64,000 nt of DNA from AC-69 sp963751665 (GTDB lineage: Bacteria; Actinomycetota; UBA4738; HRBIN12), in contig CAVVVF010000005.1 of the NCBI GenBank assembly GCA_963751665.1, positions 120,337-184,336 of the forward strand, given 5' to 3'. The notes under the pieces are model-generated. The model saw only the letters and a list, made by a program, of their open reading frames with translations. It searched no databases and was not told the origin of the DNA. Of the stretch, positions 18,901-26,830 are shown one piece after another. How positions within the stretch are numbered: position 1 is the first letter of the stretch; every line of letters starts with the position of its first letter. A program made the translations under genes and the position numbers.

Positions 18901-20270
18901 GGACGCTCATCAGGAACGGCACGGTGGTCACGGCCACCGAGACGACGCGGGCCGACGTCGTCATCGAGGGCGACCGGGTCGCCGCCATCGGCGTGGACAT
19001 GTCGGTCCAGGCCGACAAGGTCATCGACGCCACCGACCGGTACGTCATGCCGGGCGGCGTGGACCCCCACACGCACTTCGACCTGCCGTTCGGCGGGTCG
19101 TTCTGCTCGGACGATTTCGGGACCGGAACCCGGGCGGCCGCCTTCGGCGGGACCACCACGGTGGTCGACTTCGCGCTCCAGGGGACCGGCGAGGGCCTCC
19201 GCAAGGGCCTCGACACCTGGCACGAGAAGGCCCAGAAGGCCCACATCGACTTCGGGTTCCACATGATCGTGAAGGAGGTCAACGACCAGGTCCTGAAGGA
19301 GATGGACGAGCTGGTCGGCGAGGGGGTCACCTCGTTCAAGCTGTTCATGGCCTACCCGGGCGTGTTCATGCTGGACGACGCGTCGATCTTCCGGGCCATG
19401 CAGCGGGCGGCCGACAGCGGCGCCCTGATCATGATGCACGCGGAGAACGGCGGCCCCATCGACGTGCTGGTCAAGAAGTACGTCGCGGAGGGAAAGACCG
19501 AGCCCAAGTACCACGGGATGTCCCGCCCCGCGGCGATGGAGGGGGAGGCCGTCCACCGCGTGTTCAAGCTGGCCGAGCTGGCCGGCACGCCCGCCTACAT
19601 CGTCCACCTGACCTCGCGCGACGCGCTGAACGCGGTGCGCGAGGCCAGGGACCGAGGGCTACCGGCCTACGCCGAGACGTGTCCCCAGTACCTGTACCTC
19701 TCCTCGGACGACATGGCCCGGCCCGGGTTCGAGGGCGCGAAGTTCGTCTGCTCCCCGCCCTTGCGCCCCAAGGATCACCAGGAGGAGCTGTGGGCGGGCC
19801 TGCGGCAAGGCGACCTCCAGATCGTGGCCACCGACCACGCCCCGTTCAACTACAAGGGCCAGAAGGACCTGGGCAAGGGCGACTTCTCGAAGATCCCGAA
19901 CGGGCTGCCGAGCGTGGAGGACCGGTACACGCTGATGTTCCAAGGGGTCCACGACGGGCGGATCGGCCTGAACCGGTTCGTGCAGCTCGTGGCGACGGCG
20001 CCGGCCAAGATGTTCGGGCTGTACCCTCGGAAGGGCACGATCGCGCCGGGCTCGGACGCCGACATCGTGGTGTTCGACCCCAACCACGAGCGGGTCCTGT
20101 CCGCCAAGACCCACCACATGAACGTCGACTACTCCTGTTTCGAGGGCATGAAGGTGAAGGGCCTTCCGGAGGTGGTCCTCCAGCGCGGGGCGGTCCTGGT
20201 GGAGGATGGCGAGTTCCACGCGAAGGAGGGCCAGGGGACGTACATCCCGCGCACCCGGATGGCGTTCTGA
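18897..20270 (+). CDS. hydA: Dihydropyrimidinase / hydantoinase
   Basis: The start is GTG 18897 in a GTGA overlap with the aminotransferase stop (VRTLIRNGTVVTA). The 457-residue protein has the full binuclear metal set of cyclic amidohydrolases: His58 and His60 (DPHTHFD), carboxylated Lys148 (TSFKLFMAY), His181 (MMHAENGG), His237 (IVHLTSR) and Asp313 (ATDHAPF). It opens 5,6-dihydrouracil or dihydrothymine (or 5-substituted hydantoins) to the N-carbamoyl amino acid used by the enzyme at 16714. Length and motifs are normal for the family, and there is no interruption. It is the core enzyme identifying the operon. Confidence 0.95.
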   Translation: MRTLIRNGTVVTATETTRADVVIEGDRVAAIGVDMSVQADKVIDATDRYVMPGGVDPHTHFDLPFGGSFCSDDFGTGTRAAAFGGTTTVVDFALQGTGEGLRKGLDTWHEKAQKAHIDFGFHMIVKEVNDQVLKEMDELVGEGVTSFKLFMAYPGVFMLDDASIFRAMQRAADSGALIMMHAENGGPIDVLVKKYVAEGKTEPKYHGMSRPAAMEGEAVHRVFKLAELAGTPAYIVHLTSRDALNAVREARDRGLPAYAETCPQYLYLSSDDMARPGFEGAKFVCSPPLRPKDHQEELWAGLRQGDLQIVATDHAPFNYKGQKDLGKGDFSKIPNGLPSVEDRYTLMFQGVHDGRIGLNRFVQLVATAPAKMFGLYPRKGTIAPGSDADIVVFDPNHERVLSAKTHHMNVDYSCFEGMKVKGLPEVVLQRGAVLVEDGEFHAKEGQGTYIPRTRMAF

Positions 20271-20304
20271 GTCCACGTCGAGTCCAACGAAGGAGCTGGT
20301 AGGC

Positions 20305-21795
20305 ATGAGCGCCGAGCGAGTGCCGGCACTGATCGGCGGGCGGTTCGAGCAGTCGGGGTCCGACGAGGTGGACCCGATCTACGATCCCGCGACCGGCGAG
20401 ACCATCGCGTTGCTCCCGTACTCGACGCCCCAGGAGATCGACGGGGCGATCCGGGCGGCGGCGGAGGCCTTCCCGGCCTGGGCCAACACGCCCGTGCCGG
20501 ATCGGGCTCAGGTGATGTTCCGGTTCAAGGCCCTGCTCGAGGACCTGTTCGAGGAGCTCGCCCGGCTGGTCACCCATGAGAACGGCAAGACCCTTCCCGA
20601 GGCCCGGGGCGAGGTCCGCCGGGCCATCGAGGTGGTGGAGCTGGCCTGCGGCGCGCCCTCCCTGCTGATGGGCACGAACCTGGACCAGATCTCTGACGGG
20701 ATCGACGAGGAGCTCGTCAGGTTCCCGGTCGGGGTGGTGGCCGGCATCACGCCGTTCAACTTCCCCAGCATGGTGCCGCTGTGGATGATCCCGCTGGCCA
20801 TAGTGTGCGGGAACACGTTCGTGCACAAGCCCTCGCAGCGGACGCCGCTGTCCGCCATCCGGATCGCCGAGCTCCTGACCGAGGCGGGCCTTCCGGACGG
20901 CGTGTTCAACGTGGTCCACGGGGCGAAGGACTCGGTCGACGCGCTCCTCACCCATCCCGACGTGTCCGCCGTGTCGTTCGTCGGCTCGGCGGGCGTGGCC
21001 GCGTACATCTACGCCACCGGCGCGGCGAACGGGAAGCGGGTGCAGGCCCTGGGCGGGGCAAAGAACCACCTGCTGGTGATGGACGACGCCGACCTGGACA
21101 AGACGGTCACGGCGCTGCTGTCATCGGCGTTCGGGAACGCCGGTCAGCGCTGCCTGGCCGGGAGCGTGGCCGTCGGCGTGGGCTCGCTGGGCGACGCGCT
21201 GGTGCAGGAGCTCACGGCCCAGGCCGGCCGGCTGAAGGTGGGGCCCGGCATGGAACCCGACACGGACATGGGACCGGTGATCCGGGAGGAGCGGAAGAAG
21301 GAACTGATCGGCTACATCGAGCAGGGCGAGGAGTCCGGCGCGACGCTCGTCGCCGACGGCCGGGGCGTCGGGCCGTCCGAGGGCTTCTTCCTGGGCCCGA
21401 CGATCTTCGACCGGGTCACGCCGGACATGGCCCTGTGGCGGGACGAGCTGTTCGGGCCGGTGCTCTCGGTGGTCCGGGCGTCGGACATCGACGAGGCGCT
21501 GAACATCCTGAACGCCAGCTCGTACGGCAACGCCGCCTCGATCTTCACCACGTCGGGGGCGAACGCGCGCGCCTTCAAGCGCCGCGCGGAGGCCGGGATG
21601 CTGGGCGTGAACATCGGGGTGGCGGCGCCGATGGCGTTCTTCCCGTTCACCGGGTGGAAGAACTCGTTCTTCGGGGACCTGCACGCCACGGGCAAGGACG
21701 GCATGCGGTTCTACACGCGCCACAAGGTCGTGACCACGCGGTGGTGGCTCCCGGAGAAGCTGGACCACACGCAGCCCGAGGGCCGCGGCCACTGA
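20305..21795 (+). CDS. mmsA: Methylmalonate/malonate-semialdehyde dehydrogenase (CoA-acylating)
   Basis: ATG 20305 follows AAGGAG ten bases upstream; the open frame further left is in the hydantoinase tail. The 496-residue ALDH-fold protein has the NAD-binding GITPFNFPSMVPLWM, GSAGVAAYIY and catalytic Cys283 in NAGQRCLAGS, a sequence typical of MmsA/IolA rather than of non-acylating ALDHs. MmsA-type enzymes turn malonate semialdehyde into acetyl-CoA and methylmalonate semialdehyde into propionyl-CoA, the products expected from uracil and thymine breakdown. It is the last gene of the operon; the convergent phosphoesterase gene ends 56 bases further on. Confidence 0.93.
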   Translation: MSAERVPALIGGRFEQSGSDEVDPIYDPATGETIALLPYSTPQEIDGAIRAAAEAFPAWANTPVPDRAQVMFRFKALLEDLFEELARLVTHENGKTLPEARGEVRRAIEVVELACGAPSLLMGTNLDQISDGIDEELVRFPVGVVAGITPFNFPSMVPLWMIPLAIVCGNTFVHKPSQRTPLSAIRIAELLTEAGLPDGVFNVVHGAKDSVDALLTHPDVSAVSFVGSAGVAAYIYATGAANGKRVQALGGAKNHLLVMDDADLDKTVTALLSSAFGNAGQRCLAGSVAVGVGSLGDALVQELTAQAGRLKVGPGMEPDTDMGPVIREERKKELIGYIEQGEESGATLVADGRGVGPSEGFFLGPTIFDRVTPDMALWRDELFGPVLSVVRASDIDEALNILNASSYGNAASIFTTSGANARAFKRRAEAGMLGVNIGVAAPMAFFPFTGWKNSFFGDLHATGKDGMRFYTRHKVVTTRWWLPEKLDHTQPEGRGH

Positions 21796-21850
21796 TCGGG
21801 AGCACCTGAGAGCGAGAGGACGACACCCTCCCACGGGCCCAGCCGCAAGC

Positions 21851-22705
21851 TCACGTGGCCAGGACGTGGTTGGAGGCCATGAAGTCCTCCGTGAGGTAGA
21901 ACGCTTCCCGGGTCATGGCCCGGGTCTTCCGGCTGAAGATCACCGACAGCTCCCGGCGGCCGTCCTCGTAGTGCAGGTACACCTTGACCGTGGAGGCGTC
22001 GATCTGGAGCTCGTTCCAGGACAACGGGGTCAGGCCCCTCACGCGCCTGGTCGCGGCCGTGCTCGAGTTGCACACGAGGATCCCGTTCAGGCCCCAGAAG
22101 AAGGGAACGTGCTTGTGGCCGGACAGGATGATGTCGATGTCGAGCTGCGACAGCACCGCCAGCAGGTCGCCGGCATCGGTGATGATGTTGCGCTCCCGTC
22201 CCGTCCCTGGGATCGGCACGAGATGGTGATGGATGGCGAAGAGCTTGATGTCATCGGGCTGATCGTCGAACTGCTCGCGGATCCAGGGATAGCGTTCCCG
22301 CCCCACGTGCCCCTCGTCCAGGTCCGGCTCGGATGAATCCACGCCCACGACCATGAACCCGGTGGCCCCCAGCCGCTCCTGCCGCTCCTTGTCGAACGCC
22401 TGCCGGTACCGGGAGAACCGATCGCCGAAGAACCGTTCGAAGTGCATGTAGCCGACGTTGCGCGAGTCGTGGTTCCCGGGGATCACGACCCTCGGGGCCT
22501 CGATGCGCCCCAGCCACTCCGCGGCCTGTTCGAACTCCCATTCGTAGCCCGCCGCCGTCAGGTCGCCGGCCACCACAACGACGTCGGGCCGGATCCGGTT
22601 GATCTCGTCGATGGACATGCGCATGGCATCCTCGCGGAAGCTGGGCTCGCCGCAATGGATGTCGCTGATCTGCGCCACCCGCAGGGGGATGCCGGTGATC
22701 TCCAT
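21851..22705 (-). CDS. Calcineurin-like metallophosphoesterase (CpdA/Icc-like)
   Basis: The start is taken at ATG 22705, which has GGAGGG about ten bases upstream and begins MEITGIPLRVAQISDIHCGE; the open frame further upstream overlaps the divergent gene and is not conserved. All five metallophosphoesterase blocks are present: SDIHCGE, VVAGDLTA, PGNHDSRN, AIHHHLV and SGHKHVPF. This order is that of class III cyclic-nucleotide phosphodiesterases and related enzymes. It is divergent from a cNMP-binding-domain gene (22785) across 79 bases, which suggests a cyclic nucleotide role, but the substrate is an inference. 284 residues, no signal peptide, hence cytoplasmic. Confidence 0.88.
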   Translation of the reverse strand: MEITGIPLRVAQISDIHCGEPSFREDAMRMSIDEINRIRPDVVVVAGDLTAAGYEWEFEQAAEWLGRIEAPRVVIPGNHDSRNVGYMHFERFFGDRFSRYRQAFDKERQERLGATGFMVVGVDSSEPDLDEGHVGRERYPWIREQFDDQPDDIKLFAIHHHLVPIPGTGRERNIITDAGDLLAVLSQLDIDIILSGHKHVPFFWGLNGILVCNSSTAATRRVRGLTPLSWNELQIDASTVKVYLHYEDGRRELSVIFSRKTRAMTREAFYLTEDFMASNHVLAT

Positions 22706-22784
22706 GCTTCGGGGTCCCTCCACCGATCGGATCGCGTCGCGCCTGCTCGTCGCCGCGCCTAGGATAGACGAGGAGGTTTCGGCC

Positions 22785-23225
22785 GTGCCCAACCCCGTCT
22801 CCCACAGCCTGGTGAAGTCGCTCCGAACCGTCCCGGACTTCGCCGCGCTCGACGATCGGATGCTGCTCGCGATCGTGGGGGCGTCTATCAACCTGTTCTG
22901 GCGGACGGGGTCCACGATCTTCGAGAAGGGGACCCCGTCGGAGGCCTTGTACATCGTCCTCTCCGGCGAGGTTCGAATCTTCGACGTCCTCGACGGTAAG
23001 GAAGCCGAGGTCGCCCGCATCGGCCCGACGGCCTCGTTCGGCGAGCTCTCGCTGCTCCTTCACACCGTGCACACGAAGACGGCGCAGGCCCTCCAGGACA
23101 CCGAGCTCATGGTGGTACCCGAGGCCTCGATGCTGGAGCTGCTGGCGGCCAACCCCGAGCTGGCCGAGCAGTTCCGGCTGAGGATCGAGGAACGCCTCCC
23201 GGTCAGGGGCCAGGTATCCCCCTGA
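22785..23225 (+). CDS. Cyclic-nucleotide-binding domain protein without DNA-binding domain
   Basis: GTG 22785 lies eight bases after AGGAGG (22771-22776) and opens 146 codons (VPNPVSHSLVKSLRTVPDF). The protein is a single CRP/PKA-R type cNMP-binding beta-roll (TIFEKGTPSEALYIVLSGEV, ARIGPTASFGELSLL, TKTAQALQDTELMVVP). In the phosphate-binding cassette the usual GE..L is present (FGELSLL), but the Arg that contacts the cyclic phosphate is not obvious, so nucleotide binding may be weak. There is no helix-turn-helix, so it is not a CRP-type regulator on its own. A TAGGAT hexamer at 22760-22765 could be a -10 element. It is divergent from the CpdA-like phosphoesterase. Confidence 0.85.
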   Translation: MPNPVSHSLVKSLRTVPDFAALDDRMLLAIVGASINLFWRTGSTIFEKGTPSEALYIVLSGEVRIFDVLDGKEAEVARIGPTASFGELSLLLHTVHTKTAQALQDTELMVVPEASMLELLAANPELAEQFRLRIEERLPVRGQVSP

Positions 23226-23278
23226 ACACAGCTTGATTTCCCCTTGAGCCCCCGCTCCCGCCCGCCGATAAGGGCTGG

Positions 23279-24400
23279 GTGCCGACCCAGCCACGCTCAT
23301 TCGTTCTCCGGACCATGCGGCCCCTCCGCCCCCTCGGCCTGCTCGTCGCGGGGCTGGTCCTGGCGTCCTTTCTGATCGTCGAACCGGCGGGCGCCGGCAA
23401 CCTGGGGAGCGCCCGGGCCAGGCTGGCCTCGCTGGAGCGGCAGATCGAGCAACAGCAGGTGGTCATCGCCGAGCAGCACACCCGCCTCGACGCTATGGCC
23501 GGCGACCTGGCCCGGGTCCAGGCGGCCCTCCAGGAGACGCAGGCCCAGCTGGCCACGAGCCAGCAGCGCCTGGTTGACGCGGAGGCGAGGTACGAGGCCT
23601 CGAGGGATCGGCTGCAGGGCGTGACCCGCACCGCCTACGTGCAGGGCCCTCTGGCCCCGATGGAAGCGCTCCTCGGCGCGACCTCGCTCACCGATCTGCT
23701 CGACCGGTACCAGTACCTGAACAGCATCCAGGTGGCGAACGCGGAGGTCGCGGACGGCGTGGCCGACGAGGCGGACCGGCTGTCGGCGGCGACGCGCGAC
23801 CTCGACGCCCTGGCCTCCAGGCAGACCGGGCAGTCGGTCCAGCTCCAGTCCCACCAGGCCGCCCTTCGGGACGGGCTCCTCGAGCAGCAGCGGCAGCTGG
23901 CGCAGCTGAACGCCCAGCGGAGGAGAGCGGCCCAGCTGGTGCAGCGCTTTTCGCTCCGGGCGGATCCAGAGGTCACGGGGGCCGGGGAGACGTTCGGGAA
24001 CTGGGCGGCGCTGCTGCTGTCGGAGCTCGGCGCCCCCCAGTGCCAGGACAACCTGACGGCGCTCGTCGCCTGGCAGGTCGCCGAGGGCACCGCGGCCGCC
24101 TACAACCCGTTGGCGACGACTCACGACAAGCCGGGGTCGACGGCATTCAACGCCGTCGGCGTCCGCAACTTCCCTTCGCTGGAGGTGGGACTGCAGGCCA
24201 CCGTGGAGACGTTGCAGATCCCCGAGTCGAGCTACGGCTACGGCGCCATCCTGTACGACCTGGCGCACTGCGCGCCGGCCGCGACCACCGCGACGGCCAT
24301 CAACGCGTCATCGTGGTGCCGGGGATGCGCCGGCGGCCTCTACGTCCTGAACGTCCTGCCCCTGGTCCAGGCGGAGTACTCGGCCTTCGCCAGCCGCTGA
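23279..24400 (+). CDS. Secreted coiled-coil protein with C-terminal peptidoglycan-active-like domain
   Basis: The frame opens at GTG 23279; ATG 23315 (MRPLRPLGLLVAGLVLASF) is an alternative, and both give a Sec signal ending near EPAGAG. Residues ~45-120 and 170-230 form a Gln/Ala-rich coiled coil (LASLERQIEQQQVVIAEQ), as in the N-terminal domains of PcsB/CwlO-like cell-wall hydrolases. The C-terminus (residues ~240-373: LVAWQVAEGTAAAYNPLATT, STAFNAVGVRNFPSLEVGLQ) resembles phage/bacterial peptidoglycan-hydrolase-associated domains, but no catalytic residue can be named. It ends head-to-head with the HtrA gene, the two stops touching at 24400/24401. Confidence 0.75.
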   Translation: MPTQPRSFVLRTMRPLRPLGLLVAGLVLASFLIVEPAGAGNLGSARARLASLERQIEQQQVVIAEQHTRLDAMAGDLARVQAALQETQAQLATSQQRLVDAEARYEASRDRLQGVTRTAYVQGPLAPMEALLGATSLTDLLDRYQYLNSIQVANAEVADGVADEADRLSAATRDLDALASRQTGQSVQLQSHQAALRDGLLEQQRQLAQLNAQRRRAAQLVQRFSLRADPEVTGAGETFGNWAALLLSELGAPQCQDNLTALVAWQVAEGTAAAYNPLATTHDKPGSTAFNAVGVRNFPSLEVGLQATVETLQIPESSYGYGAILYDLAHCAPAATTATAINASSWCRGCAGGLYVLNVLPLVQAEYSAFASR

Positions 24401-25399
24401 TCAGCGCTCGGTGAGCTCCGTCGGCACGACCGGGACCGACAGGATCCGGCCGTCGCGGAAAAGCCGGACAACAACCCGCCGGCCGATCAGGTCCTCCATC
24501 ACCATCCGCTGGAGGTCCCCGGTGTCCTTCACCGGGGTCCCGTCCACGTCGAGGATCAGGTCCTCCGGCCGGATGCCGGCGGCGGCCGCCGGGCTTCCCG
24601 AGACGACCTGCACCACCTCGACGCCGTGCTCGCGGCCTACCTCCTTCACCACCTTGGGCGGAAGGGGGCGGCCGCCGCCGGCGATCCCCAGGTAGGCCCG
24701 GCGGAACCGGCCCTCGTTCATCAGGGCCGCGATGATCCGCCTGGTCACGTCGTCGATGGGGATCGCCAGTCCGAGCCCGACCCCCGCAACCGCGGTGTTG
24801 ACGCCGACCACGCGGCCAGCACCGTCGGCGAGCGCCCCGCCGGAGTTCCCCGGGTTCAGCGCGGCGTCGGTCTGGATCACGTTGTCCACGACCCTTTGAT
24901 TCCTGCCGGAGCGAACCGGAAGGGCCCTGCCGAGCGCGCTCACCACCCCGGCCGTGACCGATCCGCCCAGGCCCATCGGGTTCCCGATGGCCACGACCAG
25001 CTGCCCCACCCGCAGGCTCCTGGCATCTCCGAGCTCTGCGGGAACGAGGTCGCGCGAGTCCACCCGGAGCACGGCGAGATCCGAGAGTGGATCGGTCCCC
25101 ACGATGTCGAAGGGCCACTCCGACCCGTCGGCGAAGGTGGCGCTCCCTCCGTCCATCCCCTGGACCACGTGGGCAGACGTCAGCCCGAACCCGTCCGAGG
25201 AGATCACGAAGCCCGACCCCGCCCCCTCGGGACGGCGCCCGCCGGGGACGCGCTTGGTCACGCGAAGGCTGGCCACCGAGGGCGTGAGCCGCTCGGCCAC
25301 CGAGGTGACGACACGCGAATAGGCATCGAGCGCCGCGTCCTCGTCGGGGTTCCGGAGCTCATCGGCTCCGTCGGATGGGTGCAGGGGCTGGGGCATCAT
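24401..25399 (-). CDS. HtrA-like serine protease with PDZ domain, no membrane anchor
   Basis: The tandem ATGATG at 25399 starts a 332-residue protein. The catalytic triad is His77 (LTSAHVVQG), Asp107 (DPLSDLAVL) and Ser186 (LNPGNSGGAL), followed by a PDZ domain (YLGIAGGGRPLPPKVVKEVG; SPAAAAGIRPEDLILDVDG). No signal peptide or membrane helix is visible, so unlike the protease at 8365 it may act in the cytoplasm or be exported by another route. The SD sequence AGGAGGT (minus strand of 25409-25415) has ideal 9-base spacing but lies inside a perfect 13-bp hairpin with an upstream segment, which should strongly limit translation unless opened. Confidence 0.92.
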   Translation of the reverse strand: MMPQPLHPSDGADELRNPDEDAALDAYSRVVTSVAERLTPSVASLRVTKRVPGGRRPEGAGSGFVISSDGFGLTSAHVVQGMDGGSATFADGSEWPFDIVGTDPLSDLAVLRVDSRDLVPAELGDARSLRVGQLVVAIGNPMGLGGSVTAGVVSALGRALPVRSGRNQRVVDNVIQTDAALNPGNSGGALADGAGRVVGVNTAVAGVGLGLAIPIDDVTRRIIAALMNEGRFRRAYLGIAGGGRPLPPKVVKEVGREHGVEVVQVVSGSPAAAAGIRPEDLILDVDGTPVKDTGDLQRMVMEDLIGRRVVVRLFRDGRILSVPVVPTELTER

Positions 25400-25403
25400 G
25401 GAA

Positions 25404-25444
25404 AGAGGACCTCCTGAGCCCTGAACGTGCCCAGGAGGTCCTCT
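25404..25444 (-). promoter_or_regulatory. Perfect 13-bp inverted repeat enclosing the htrA Shine-Dalgarno sequence
   Basis: Arms 25404-25416 (AGAGGACCTCCTG) and 25432-25444 (CAGGAGGTCCTCT) are exact reverse complements around a 15-base loop. On the minus strand the 3' arm contains the AGGAGGT that serves the protease start at 25399; the 5' arm begins 24 bases after the cupredoxin stop codon. It could be a terminator for the cupredoxin gene, an RNA switch that masks the htrA ribosome-binding site, or both. The run after the stem is CTTTCC, a weak U-tract, which favours the RBS-masking reading. Confidence 0.7.
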
Positions 25445-25468
25445 ATTCCTTCGCTCGGTCCCGGCCGG

Positions 25469-26635
25469 CTACCGCACCACCACCCGGCCGCGCATGAACG
25501 TGTGGATCATGCAGATGTACTTGAACCCGGTGGACGACCGGGCGCCGAACTTGAGGTGGTAGTTCGCGTCCGGCAACTCAGAGCCGCGTACCCCCGAGTT
25601 CTCCAGGTCGTGCCCCGCGAACGTCCCGTTCCCGACCCTGGGAACGAAACGCGGGTCGAGATGGAGTTCCAGGTGGGTGGGGTCGTTGCAGAACGGCGGC
25701 TCCATCTTGTCCGGCGGGCCATCCGGCGCGGGCCCGGCGTCCCCGTCCGGGTCGCACGCGGGAGGACCTCCGCCGTTGGCGATCTCTCTCGCCGTGTCGA
25801 TCGGGAAGGTCACCGTATGTTGCTCGAAGGTCAGGCTATCGAAGTGCCACTCCACGGTGTCGCCCTTGGCGATGTTCAGCGTCTGCGGATACATCCCGTA
25901 CAGGGACAGGTGGCGGGTGTCCACTCCGGCCCATGCGTCCCACACGCGGTGGCGGCCCTCCGTGTGCCACGTCTGCTTCGCGCTGTACTTGGCGTTCAGC
26001 GCGGCCGCGGTGGCGGTGTCCTGGGCGATGGCTTGCTTGTTCGCCGCGGTCAGGTCCGCTGGGTCCGACGCCGGCTCGGCGCCGGCGACCACGTTGACCT
26101 TCATCCGCATGTTGGGGCCGTGGATCAGACAGAGGACCCAGAACGAGCTCCCGGCGCTGGCGTTGATCGTGGCGCTGAGCTCCACAGGGCCGAAGAACGG
26201 CGCGCCCGAGTTCAGGACGCTCGTCCCGTCGTACGAGCACGCCGGCTGATCCGCGCCGCCGCAGGTCGAGCTGGTCGGGAAGACCGCGGCGTTGCCGAAC
26301 CTGTACGTGTGAGGCGTGTCCTCGATGTCCGGCACCACCAGGGAGTACGGCTCGGCCTGGCCGATCGTGGCGTTGGCGTCGTACCAATCCACCACCCCCT
26401 GTCCCACCGGCAGAAGTGTGGCCGTATGGAAGCTCGGGGTGGTGAAGTGGAGCGTGTCCCCCTGATGCAGGTCGATCGTCTCAGGGAAGAACCGCATGGA
26501 CTCCGCGGGCGCTCCCTTCAGGAACTTGCCTATGGTGACCTCGTACGTCGTGGCCGCACCGGCGCCGGTGGCCGGTAGGACGAACGCCCCGACCAGCGCG
26601 AACAGGCCCACCAAGACCATCGTTCTCCGTAACAT
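25469..26635 (-). CDS. Secreted two-domain cupredoxin (plastocyanin-like), copy 1 of a tandem array
   Basis: ATG 26635 follows AAGGAGG and gives the signal peptide MLRRTMVLVGLFALVGAFVL ending ATGAGAA. The 388-residue product has two blue-copper-like domains. Domain 1 shows a His in FHTATLLP and Cys-X2-His-X3-Met in VLCLIHGPNM; domain 2 shows EQHTVTFP and YICMIHTFMRG. These are type-1 copper ligand patterns. A role in extracellular electron transfer or copper binding is likely; the partner is unknown. Two related genes follow upstream on the same strand (26676-27906 and 27946-28318), giving a tandem family. This copy is the only one with an intact frame. Confidence 0.85.
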   Translation of the reverse strand: MLRRTMVLVGLFALVGAFVLPATGAGAATTYEVTIGKFLKGAPAESMRFFPETIDLHQGDTLHFTTPSFHTATLLPVGQGVVDWYDANATIGQAEPYSLVVPDIEDTPHTYRFGNAAVFPTSSTCGGADQPACSYDGTSVLNSGAPFFGPVELSATINASAGSSFWVLCLIHGPNMRMKVNVVAGAEPASDPADLTAANKQAIAQDTATAAALNAKYSAKQTWHTEGRHRVWDAWAGVDTRHLSLYGMYPQTLNIAKGDTVEWHFDSLTFEQHTVTFPIDTAREIANGGGPPACDPDGDAGPAPDGPPDKMEPPFCNDPTHLELHLDPRFVPRVGNGTFAGHDLENSGVRGSELPDANYHLKFGARSSTGFKYICMIHTFMRGRVVVR

Positions 26636-26830
26636 CGGCCGCCCCCCTCCTTGGCGCTTTCCAGACGATCCACCGCTACGTGACGGTGATGACCCCCCGC
26701 ATGGCCGGGGGAATGAACGGAACAGTGATATTGAACGGTCCCGGCCTTCCGGAAGACGCGGTGAATGCTCGTGTTCCCGACGTTCAGCACGCCGGAATCC
26801 CACACGCCGGAGCTCGACGTGGTCGAAGTC
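26616..26830. repeat. Direct repeat of cupredoxin gene junction (partner ~27888-28100)
   Basis: The segment from the signal-peptide codons of one gene, across the intergenic region, into the 3' end of the next is repeated about 1.27 kb away with high identity. Shared strings include TTTCCAGACGATCCAC and GGTCCCGGCCTTCCGGAAGA. This shows that the cupredoxin array arose by tandem duplication of a whole gene unit rather than by independent acquisition. Confidence 0.7.
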
